Positions 1-5,049 of a stretch of 8,426 nucleotides of DNA are shown here, one piece after another; positions within the stretch are counted from its first letter, which is position 1, and each line of letters begins with the position of its first letter. The stretch comes from Desulfobacteraceae bacterium (GTDB taxonomy: Bacteria > Desulfobacterota > Desulfobulbia > Desulfobulbales > Desulfobulbaceae): the NCBI GenBank assembly GCA_022837185.1, contig JALHJD010000120.1:1-8426 (forward strand). The letters are read 5' to 3'. A program made the position numbers and the translations under genes. The notes under the pieces are model-generated. The model was not told the DNA's origin, did not search any database, and worked only from the letters and a program-made list of their open reading frames with translations.

Positions 1-147
<147 letters not shown>

Positions 148-175
148 TCAGAGAATTGTCCAATTAACCGGCACA

Positions 176-203
176 GACTCCCATATTTACGTCCGCCGGA
201 GTC
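176..203 (-). repeat. Small inverted repeat in the mreB leader
   Basis: GACTCC (176-181) and GGAGTC (198-203) are exact reverse complements separated by 16 bases. They lie in the predicted untranslated leader of mreB and would allow a 6-bp stem in the RNA. There is no T tract, so it is not a terminator. Any function is unproven. Confidence 0.25.
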
Positions 204-212
204 AAATACAAT

Positions 213-241
213 ATAGTACCTGTTTTACAATTAATTGGCAA
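213..241 (-). promoter_or_regulatory. Candidate sigma-70 promoter for mreB
   Basis: On the minus strand a -35 hexamer TTGCCA (236-241) and a -10 hexamer TACTAT (213-218) are separated by exactly 17 bases. Transcription would start near 206 and give a leader of about 80 bases before the mreB ATG. The -35 has five of six and the -10 four of six consensus bases. Two palindromes lie on and beside the -35 (separate entry). Prediction from sequence only. Confidence 0.6.
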
Positions 242-248
242 TGCATTG
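228..248. repeat. Two adjacent 10-bp perfect palindromes on the mreB promoter
   Basis: CAATTAATTG (228-237) and CAATGCATTG (239-248) are each perfectly self-complementary. They share the CAAT...ATTG frame, and their starts are 11 bases apart, about one helical turn. They overlap the proposed mreB -35 element. The half-site recurs as an inverted repeat AATTG-TC-CAATT at 154-165 in the mreB leader. The arrangement looks like a tandem operator for a dimeric regulator, but AT-rich intergenic DNA also makes such words by chance. Confidence 0.4.
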
Positions 249-282
249 TATCGGCGGCCAACAAAAAAAACCATGAATATGC

Positions 283-312
283 TTGACAGGGCCGCATCAA
301 GAGTGGTATCTG
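283..312 (+). promoter_or_regulatory. Promoter of the tRNA-Ala gene
   Basis: A perfect -35 hexamer TTGACA (283-288) is followed after 18 bases by TATCTG (307-312), which is preceded by TG one base upstream (an extended -10, TGGTATCTG). Transcription would start around 319, about 11 bases before the mature tRNA end. Strong -35, extended -10 and position directly ahead of a tRNA support it. Confidence 0.7.
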
Positions 313-329
313 GAAACCTGTCAAATTAC

Positions 330-405
<76 letters not shown>

Positions 406-413
406 GGATAGTT

Positions 414-447
414 AAAGGGTTGCGGAGGAACTTCGCAACCCTTTTTT
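414..447 (+). terminator. Intrinsic terminator of the tRNA-Ala unit
   Basis: AAAGGGTTGCGGAG (414-427) pairs with CTTCGCAACCCTTT (431-444) over 14 base pairs, with a single G.U pair, around a GAA loop. It is followed by T residues (442-447). It sits nine bases after the tRNA CCA end and is a textbook Rho-independent terminator. Confidence 0.93.
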
Positions 448-537
448 ATTGGGTTCCGAGGGAAAACCGGCGTTCAAGCCGGATGGAGACTGCCGGCCCC
501 CGGGCTTTCTTCAGAGAAGGAGGTATCGTCGCATCCC

Positions 538-1779
538 ATGAAAATACCGACAACCTTCCGTGCCCTCGGCTACCGGAATTTCCGCTACCTGTGGCTGGGA
601 CAGCTCGCCCATTCGGCCGCCATGTGGATGGAGCAGGTGGTGCGCCCCCTGCTGATCCTGGAGCTGACCGGCTCCCCCCTCCAGGTCGGCCTGGTGGTGG
701 CGGTCAGAATGGCGCCCCAGCTCCTCTTCGGCCTGCTTGCCGGGGTGGTGGCCGACAGGTACGACAAGCGGCGGATCCTGCTGGTCAGCCAGCCCGTCAC
801 CCTGGTCATGAACCTGCTGCTGGCCGTCCTCCTGCTCACCGGGACAATCGCCGTCTGGCACGTCTTTGTGACGGCCTTTGTCACCGGCGGCTCCATGGCC
901 TTCAACCAGCCCACCAGGCAGTCGCTGATCCCCCGCATCGTCCCCATGGAGATCATGCTCAACGCCGTCTCCCTCAACACCGCCGCCATGAACCTCATGC
1001 GCGTCCTGGGCGCCGGCCTGGCCGGTGTGCTGCTCATCTTTCTTGACTACGGGCAGATCTACCTGCTCAGCGCCCTGCTCTTCGTGTACGTCACCTGGAC
1101 CACGGCCCGGATCACCCTGACTGCGGACGCTCCGCTGCCCGACCCGGCCGGGGAACAGAAAACACCCGCAAAGACCTCCATCCACCAGGACCTGCTGGAG
1201 GGGTTCCGCTATATGGCGGCCAACCGCGGTCTGCTCTACCTGGCGGCCATGGCCCTGGTCATTTTCGTCATCGGCATGCCCTACCAGCAGGTATTCGTGC
1301 CGCTGCTGGCCCTGAACGTCCTCGAAGTCGGCCGTTCCGGCGCCGGCTGGATGCTGGCCCTGGTCGGCATCGGCTCCCTTGTCGGCTCCCTGACCCTGGC
1401 CTCGATCCGGCAACTGCGCCGCCGCGGCCTGGTCCTGATGGTTTTTCTGGTGGTCTTCGGCCTGGCCCTGCTGCTCCTTTCCCGGAGCCAATCCTTCCTC
1501 CTTTCCGCCGTTGCCCTGATCATCGCCGGCTGCATGACCACAGCCTACCATTCCCTGAACATCTCCCTGCTGCTCGAACAGACATCGATGCGGTTCCAGG
1601 GGCGGGTCATGAGCCTGATGAGCCTGGACCGGGGCTTTGTCTCGGTCGGCGCCGTCATTTCAGGGGCACTGGCCGAAACCTTCGGCCCGCAGCTCGGCCT
1701 GGCGGTCATCGCCCTCGCCTGCATAGCCGCCACCCTTCTCATCTGCTTCTTCAGCCCGACGCTCCGGAAAATCAACTGA
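538..1779 (+). CDS. Major facilitator superfamily transporter (MFS_3 / EntS-like exporter)
   Basis: A 413-residue inner-membrane protein with about twelve hydrophobic segments in two halves. The halves are separated by a polar linker at about residues 194-218, the normal MFS layout and length. The motif A loop between helices 2 and 3 is visible at residues 65-80 (GLLAGVVADRYDKRRI), and FNQPTRQSLIPRIVP (122-136) is typical of the MFS_3 branch that includes the enterobactin exporter EntS and many multidrug or metabolite exporters. It should act as a proton-coupled efflux permease; the substrate cannot be read from sequence. A strong Shine-Dalgarno, AGAAGGAGG at 515-523, precedes the ATG by 14 bases, longer than ideal, but no other in-frame start lies between. 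The gene is very GC-rich (about 70% in a sampled line). It follows the tRNA terminator, has no obvious promoter of its own, and is convergent with the ferredoxin gene. Confidence 0.9.
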   Translation: MKIPTTFRALGYRNFRYLWLGQLAHSAAMWMEQVVRPLLILELTGSPLQVGLVVAVRMAPQLLFGLLAGVVADRYDKRRILLVSQPVTLVMNLLLAVLLLTGTIAVWHVFVTAFVTGGSMAFNQPTRQSLIPRIVPMEIMLNAVSLNTAAMNLMRVLGAGLAGVLLIFLDYGQIYLLSALLFVYVTWTTARITLTADAPLPDPAGEQKTPAKTSIHQDLLEGFRYMAANRGLLYLAAMALVIFVIGMPYQQVFVPLLALNVLEVGRSGAGWMLALVGIGSLVGSLTLASIRQLRRRGLVLMVFLVVFGLALLLLSRSQSFLLSAVALIIAGCMTTAYHSLNISLLLEQTSMRFQGRVMSLMSLDRGFVSVGAVISGALAETFGPQLGLAVIALACIAATLLICFFSPTLRKIN

Positions 1780-1840
1780 TCACGGATACACCCTCTGCTG
1801 CACTACAGCAAAGAGCCCCACGCCTCTTCCGGCAGCGGCA

Positions 1841-2026
1841 TCAGCTTGCCGAAATTGCCTGGACCGGACAGCCGTCCACTGCCTCCCGCACCTTATCCTC
1901 GTGATTCTCGGGGACGGTCTTCACCTTGACATGGGATTTACCGTCCCGCACTTCGAATACTTCCGGACAAGTGGCTTCACAATTGCCCGATCCGATACAG
2001 ATATCCTGATCAACACTGGCTTTCAT
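1841..2026 (-). CDS. Small single-cluster bacterial ferredoxin with Cys-to-Ser substitution
   Basis: A 61-residue soluble electron carrier, the usual length for single-cluster ferredoxins of anaerobes. The cluster motif is C10-x2-S13-x2-C16-x3-C20-P (CIGSGNCEATCP) with the distal ligand in DGCPVQAI (C53-P). In the family the second position is normally Cys ([4Fe-4S]) or Asp (as in Pyrococcus furiosus). Here it is Ser, so the protein may hold a [3Fe-4S] cluster or a [4Fe-4S] cluster with serine or hydroxide at the fourth iron. C20 corresponds to the cysteine that forms a disulfide in some relatives, but no partner cysteine is present. The start at 2026 is chosen because GAGG stands nine bases ahead of it; the ATG at 2041 would place that site inside the gene. 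A TATAAC -10-like hexamer (2054-2059, minus) lies just upstream with no good -35. The gene appears monocistronic. The redox partner is unknown. Confidence 0.9.
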   Translation of the reverse strand: MKASVDQDICIGSGNCEATCPEVFEVRDGKSHVKVKTVPENHEDKVREAVDGCPVQAISAS

Positions 2027-2454
2027 ATTCCTTTTCCTCATGATAATGTTTCTGTTATACGGATGCTTCCTGTTGCAAGTTGCAGGCCACCTCTCACGTT
2101 CTCCGGCGTATATCAGCTCTTCACCCTACAGCTCCTACGTCTTCGATGTCCGCGGGGCATTCCGGCTGCAGCGACACCCGACATCATGCAAACACATGTC
2201 CACTTTCTCCGGAATTGTCAGGGATCGGCGGATTTCCTGTATCAAAGCCGGAAGAAGGGTTCAGGTAAAAAAACGGTCATCGCCCTCGCCGGCATAATTA
2301 TCACCCTCCTGATCCGTCTTTTAATTTCAGCAGTTCGCCTCCCACTGCAACAACTTCACGTAAACAAGTACAGGTATGGCCGGCCGTATTCCCGGGAGTC
2401 GCGCCATACTGATCTCAGTCGTTCAAGTCAGAAATATTCAAGCAAATCAAAACA

Positions 2455-2483
2455 TTGACATCCATTGGTTCAAATTCTATTTT
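2455..2483 (+). promoter_or_regulatory. Distal sigma-70 promoter toward the toxin-antitoxin pair
   Basis: A perfect TTGACA (2455-2460) and TATTTT (2478-2483) are separated by 17 bases. It would start transcription near 2490 and give a leader of about 150 bases before the antitoxin gene. It is the best promoter match in this spacer. It could also drive a short non-coding RNA from 2490 to 2637, but no terminator is visible. Confidence 0.5.
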
Positions 2484-2558
2484 TACTCTGACCCGAAGAA
2501 TAATTTCCCAAAAAATCGAAGAGCGGGACAGCGAACCGAAAACAATTGAGAAAAACCC

Positions 2559-2579
2559 GGGCCTTTGACAAAGCCGCCC
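2559..2579. promoter_or_regulatory. Inverted repeat over the -35 box, possible operator
   Basis: CTTTG-A-CAAAG (2563-2573) is flanked by GGGC on the left and, after two extra bases, GCCC on the right. The whole element covers the proximal -35 hexamer. Phd/YefM-family antitoxins generally repress their own operon by binding palindromes at the promoter. Assigning that role here is inference from position. Confidence 0.35.
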
Positions 2580-2593
2580 CAAAAGACTACTCT
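2565..2593 (+). promoter_or_regulatory. Proximal promoter of the toxin-antitoxin operon
   Basis: A perfect TTGACA (2565-2570) and TACTCT (2588-2593) are separated by 17 bases, with start of transcription near 2600 and the antitoxin ATG at 2638. The -10 keeps the three most important bases (T, A and final T). The -35 is embedded in an inverted repeat, which would suit autorepression by the antitoxin. Confidence 0.55.
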
Positions 2594-2637
2594 AACTACA
2601 TGCATAATCAGTCATAAAAACCACGAAAGGTACAGAC

Positions 2638-2922
2638 ATGCCGACTCACGTTGGAATTCGCGAAGCGAAAATACACCTCAGCAGGTACCTGCGACTGGTC
2701 AAACAGGGCCGGGAAATCATTTTAACCGAACGGGGCCGCCCGATTGGAAAAATCGTCCCGCTGGGAACAAATGAAATCTCTTTGCCGGACCGCATAAAAA
2801 ACCTTGAGGAATCAGGAATGTTGGAGCCCGAAAAAAAGAAAGCAGCAATTCCCCCGCCGATTCCGGTCAAGGAAATGAAAACGGCTCAGGAATATCTTCT
2901 CGAAGACAGAGCGAGACGGTAA
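2638..2922 (+). CDS. Type II antitoxin, Phd/YefM family
   Basis: A 94-residue protein. Residues 1-50 match the Phd/YefM DNA-binding domain pattern: an early GIREAKIHLSRYLRLVKQGR segment, then IILTERGRPIGKIVP, where the TERGRPIGKIVP strand-turn is the family's most recognisable part. The C-terminal half (about 51-94) is charged and Pro/Lys-rich and should be the flexible tail that wraps the toxin's active site. It neutralises the PIN toxin encoded next and probably represses the operon. AAAGG at 2626-2630 stands seven bases before the ATG. The last base of its TAA stop is the first base of the toxin ATG (TAATG), indicating coupled translation with antitoxin first, the usual order. The DNA is less GC-rich than its neighbours, as expected for a mobile addiction or defence module. 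Confidence 0.88.
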   Translation: MPTHVGIREAKIHLSRYLRLVKQGREIILTERGRPIGKIVPLGTNEISLPDRIKNLEESGMLEPEKKKAAIPPPIPVKEMKTAQEYLLEDRARR

Positions 2923-3377
2923 TGGTTATTTACTGGGATGCATCGGCCATCCTGTCGATTCTCGTTGAGGATGAGCACAGTGCAAAAGCGGTGCGAATTG
3001 AGAAGCGAAAAGGGATTCACCTGGCCTCTTCCCTTTGTTTTGCTGAGACATATGCAGTTTTGCAACGGATGAATCACGAAAATGTCCTGACCGATGTTTT
3101 ATATGTTTCCGTCCTGGAATCATTAGGGAACAGCGTGATTCGGAAAATCAACGTTCAACCGGACTGGAAGATCTTCAAAGAATTATCGGTACGGTATGTT
3201 CTGAAAGGAGCCGACCTTTGGCACCTGGCGGCTGTAAAAACAATTCAAACGGAATTACCGGAAATTACAATTCTCAGCTTCGACAAACAGTTATCAAGCG
3301 CCGCCGGGAAAGAACGAATCTCCTTTCCGGAAAAACAGAAACAATCCGGATCGCAAATGAGGGGAAAATATAAATGA
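2922..3377 (+). CDS. Type II toxin, PIN-domain ribonuclease (VapC-like)
   Basis: A 151-residue PIN-domain protein. The four acidic metal-binding positions of PIN nucleases are present in order: D6 in YWDASAIL, E42 in FAETYAVL, D98 in KGADLWHLAA and D121 in LSFDKQL. PIN toxins are Mg2+/Mn2+-dependent endoribonucleases that cut tRNA, rRNA or mRNA and stop growth when freed from the antitoxin; the RNA target cannot be deduced here. An intact catalytic set and an intact partner suggest a functional module. It overlaps the antitoxin stop by one base and has no clear Shine-Dalgarno of its own, so it probably depends on translational coupling. The basic tail (about 135-151) extends past the catalytic core. 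Sampled lines near the 3' half are about 38-42% GC, well below the flanking genes, which supports acquisition by transfer. Confidence 0.88.
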   Translation: MVIYWDASAILSILVEDEHSAKAVRIEKRKGIHLASSLCFAETYAVLQRMNHENVLTDVLYVSVLESLGNSVIRKINVQPDWKIFKELSVRYVLKGADLWHLAAVKTIQTELPEITILSFDKQLSSAAGKERISFPEKQKQSGSQMRGKYK

Positions 3378-3417
3378 TTTGGATCGGGGTTGGATCTCAT
3401 TTTAATCAAAAGAGGCG

Positions 3418-4116
3418 ATGAACCGGAATACCAAAAACAGACCTGAAGAGCTCACCGTCTTTATCTCCTCGCGGGAGTCGCGGTGTGACGAGTGCGGGGA
3501 AGACCTGGGCAAAAGAGCCTGGATCACCTTGCAGGGGCAGGGTGGAAACCGCAAGGCGGTGTGCCTGAGCTGCGCCGACCTGGACCATCTGGTCTTTCTG
3601 CCGTCCGGGGACATGGCGCTGACCCGTCGTTCCCGGAAGTATTCAAAGCTTGCCGCGATTGTCCTGAAATGGAGCAGAGCCCGGAAACGCTACGAGCGGC
3701 AGGGACTGCTGGTCGAAAACGAAGCCATTGAACGGGCGGAAAAAGAATGCAGGGCCGACGAGGGGCAGCGGGCCGTGCGCCGGGCGCAGGCCGCGGAACG
3801 GAGGGCCGAGCTGGATCAGGAATACATATCCCGTTTCGCGGCCCGGGTCCGGGAATTATTCCCCGGCTGTCCGGCCGCGCGGGAGCGGCTCATTGCCGAA
3901 CATGCCTGCCGCAAATACAGCGGCCGCGTCGGTCGCAGCGCCGCGGCCAGGGAACTGGACGAAAACGCCGTCCGGCTGGCGGTCGCCGCGCACATTCGTC
4001 ACCAGGAAACACCCTACGATGAACTGCTGCTGCAGGGAATCGACAGGCGAGAAGCCCGCGAAGAGGTGCGCGCCAGGGTCGCCGACATCCTGGATCAGTG
4101 GCAGGCCGGCAAATGA
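3418..4116 (+). CDS. DUF2293-like protein with N-terminal zinc ribbon
   Basis: A 232-residue soluble protein of unknown function. The N-terminal part has two CxxC knuckles (C23/C26 in CDECGEDL and C49/C52 in CLSCADLDHL) that should bind one zinc ion. Residues 70-135 are Arg/Lys/Glu-rich and probably helical. The C-terminal part (about 140-230) resembles DUF2293: LFPGCPAARERLIAEHAC, then RKYSGRVGRSAAARELDENA, then VAAHIRHQETPYDELLLQGI. The family is recalled from memory and not searched. Zinc ribbon plus basic helix suggests nucleic-acid binding, which is inference. AGAGG (3411-3415) stands only two bases from the ATG, closer than ideal, but no better in-frame start is nearby. It begins 40 bases after the toxin gene with no visible terminator between, so read-through from the toxin-antitoxin promoter is possible. 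The gene returns to high GC, so it probably belongs to the resident genome. Confidence 0.78.
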   Translation: MNRNTKNRPEELTVFISSRESRCDECGEDLGKRAWITLQGQGGNRKAVCLSCADLDHLVFLPSGDMALTRRSRKYSKLAAIVLKWSRARKRYERQGLLVENEAIERAEKECRADEGQRAVRRAQAAERRAELDQEYISRFAARVRELFPGCPAARERLIAEHACRKYSGRVGRSAAARELDENAVRLAVAAHIRHQETPYDELLLQGIDRREAREEVRARVADILDQWQAGK

Positions 4117-4180
4117 TGCACCCCAGGCCGCCAAGCCGGCAATGACCTGATTATCAATTCCGGGTACGATCCATGCGTTG

Positions 4181-4206
4181 TGTCGGGTTGCGCCTCGCTA
4201 ACCCAG
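4181..4206. repeat. Degenerate REP-like palindrome
   Basis: TGTCGGGTTGCG (4181-4192) and CGCTAACCCAG (4196-4206) form an 8-bp stem, GGGTTGCG with CGC[T]AACCC, around a CCT loop with one bulged T. This matches the core of a REP-like palindrome seen between genes in many proteobacteria (roughly TGTCGGGTT-rCGCyTCGCTAACCCGACA, recalled from memory). The outer arm has decayed (CCCAGCC in place of CCCGACA). It lies between the DUF2293-like gene and the small membrane protein gene, the usual intergenic setting. No RAYT transposase gene is in the window. Confidence 0.5.
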
Positions 4207-4242
4207 CCTGCGGGGTAAACGCGGCATGCGCGGCTGCCTGCC

Positions 4243-4542
4243 ATGTTGGCGATAATGAATACTATCCAGGAAAAATACAAAAAGAGGAAAGCCCTCTACT
4301 TCTCCCTGATGGCCGCTTTATTCGGGCTGATATTTGCTTTTCGGTTTGTCCCGCATCCAGGCGGCAACGAATTGAGCCCGGTTGAATTCCTGCTGATTGC
4401 CTGCCTGATCGGCATCGTCATGGCGATGTATGCCGTTTTCCGTTGTCCGCAATGCAACGCATCCCTGGTGCCCGGTTTTTTCTCCTCCTGGAGGAAGCTG
4501 CATGTCTGCCCGAAATGCGGCGTGCAGTTGACCGAAAAGTGA
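4243..4542 (+). CDS. Small two-helix membrane protein with C-terminal zinc ribbon
   Basis: A 99-residue protein that I do not recognise as a named family. A short basic N-terminus (KYKKRK) is followed by two hydrophobic helices at about residues 18-36 and 48-66. The tail contains CPQC (68-71) and CPKC (89-92), 17 residues apart, a rubredoxin-like zinc-ribbon pattern. By the positive-inside rule the ribbon should face the cytoplasm. The start is uncertain: ATG 4243 and ATG 4255 (MNTIQEKY) are both in frame, and neither has a good Shine-Dalgarno. The later one removes only four residues. It is convergent with the lipoprotein gene, 39 bases apart, with no clear terminator between. The double CxxC, the membrane pattern and absence of a competing gene support it as real; its role is unknown. 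Confidence 0.65.
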   Translation: MLAIMNTIQEKYKKRKALYFSLMAALFGLIFAFRFVPHPGGNELSPVEFLLIACLIGIVMAMYAVFRCPQCNASLVPGFFSSWRKLHVCPKCGVQLTEK

Positions 4543-4581
4543 CGCTGGCGGGCGAACATTTCCGACAGGCCGTGCAATGGA

Positions 4582-5049
4582 TCAGTCAGACGCCCTGTCG
4601 TGCGCGTTTGTCGCCTTATCGGTGTCGCCCATGGCCCGATGGGCCTGTTCCATCAGCAGCCAGTTGCTCCTCTCCGTCGCCCGGTCCGGCAGACAGCTGT
4701 TAGACTTGCGCGCCATCTGAATTGCCTGGGGATACTGGCCCTGCTGGAACTTGCTCCTGGCCAGGACGTGCCAGACGCGGGGATTCCCCGGTTCGATCCG
4801 GACGGCCCGCTCCAGGTATCCTTCCGCCTTGAGCGCGTTGCCGGCATGCAGTGCCTGCTCGGCCTCATCCAGAAGCGACAACGTTGCCCGCTGCACCCCG
4901 CTTTCCCGGGGCGGGAGGGAAACGGGCTGAACAGCGCAGCCGCTGACCATCAAGCCCGCCGCGATAAGTGCCAGGCAGGAGAGCAGCACACCGGTCCGGA
5001 CAATACCCTTCCGGTACACAACCATTGGTAATCGTATGGCTTTATTCAT
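4582..5049 (-). CDS. TPR lipoprotein, probable LpoP-like activator of PBP1B
   Basis: A 155-residue lipoprotein. A basic N-terminus and hydrophobic segment (about 17-35) end in the lipobox VSGC, with C38 as the lipidated residue. +2 is Ala, which favours the outer membrane under the E. coli sorting rule. After a linker come two clear tetratricopeptide repeats (about 58-90, DEAEQALHAGNALKAEGYLE..., and 91-122, with AxxxxQxGQYPQAI), then a third partial helix pair. Its ATG at 5049 overlaps the mrcB stop in an ATGA junction, and AGGGA lies nine bases upstream; an ATG at 5058 is the alternative. In Pseudomonas aeruginosa the TPR lipoprotein LpoP, encoded beside ponB, activates PBP1b from the outer membrane. 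The same order, size and topology here suggest the same job. That function is inferred, not shown. Confidence 0.85.
   Translation of the reverse strand: MNKAIRLPMVVYRKGIVRTGVLLSCLALIAAGLMVSGCAVQPVSLPPRESGVQRATLSLLDEAEQALHAGNALKAEGYLERAVRIEPGNPRVWHVLARSKFQQGQYPQAIQMARKSNSCLPDRATERSNWLLMEQAHRAMGDTDKATNAHDRASD

Larger units (their letters stand above)
2027..2637. other. Gene-free spacer between ferredoxin and toxin-antitoxin genes
   Basis: These 611 bases hold no reading frame I can support. Open frames on the plus strand exist (one runs 1901-2458), but it starts inside the ferredoxin gene in antisense, lacks a Shine-Dalgarno, and encodes no recognisable protein; its hydrophobic stretch at about 2270-2335 is probably chance. 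The right half becomes AT-rich (about 32% GC in 2461-2520). It contains two TTGACA promoters reading right and an inverted repeat at 2559-2579. No tRNA, IS end or clustered repeat was seen. Confidence 0.5.

Noticed and set aside
467..482. Hairpin CCGGC-GTTCAA-GCCGG ahead of the MFS gene, considered as a terminator or operator
   Set aside because: Short stem, no T tract, and the tRNA terminator just before it already ends the upstream unit.
511..1551. A 346-codon open frame antisense to the MFS transporter
   Set aside because: The product is a Gln/Gly/Asp/His-rich shadow of a membrane protein with no recognisable motif; the plus-strand transporter explains the DNA fully.
1797..1811. Short hairpin TGCTG-CACTA-CAGCA between the convergent MFS and ferredoxin genes, considered as a terminator
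   Set aside because: Only five base pairs and no T tract on either strand.
1901..2458. A 185-codon plus-strand frame with a hydrophobic stretch near its middle
   Set aside because: It starts antisense to the ferredoxin, lacks a ribosome-binding site, has no family resemblance, and the hydrophobic stretch is short and isolated.
4788..4799. A 12-base match (CCGGTTCGATCC) to the T arm of the tRNA-Ala gene, considered as an attachment-site remnant
   Set aside because: It lies inside the TPR coding sequence, does not extend to the tRNA 3' end, and no integrase is present.
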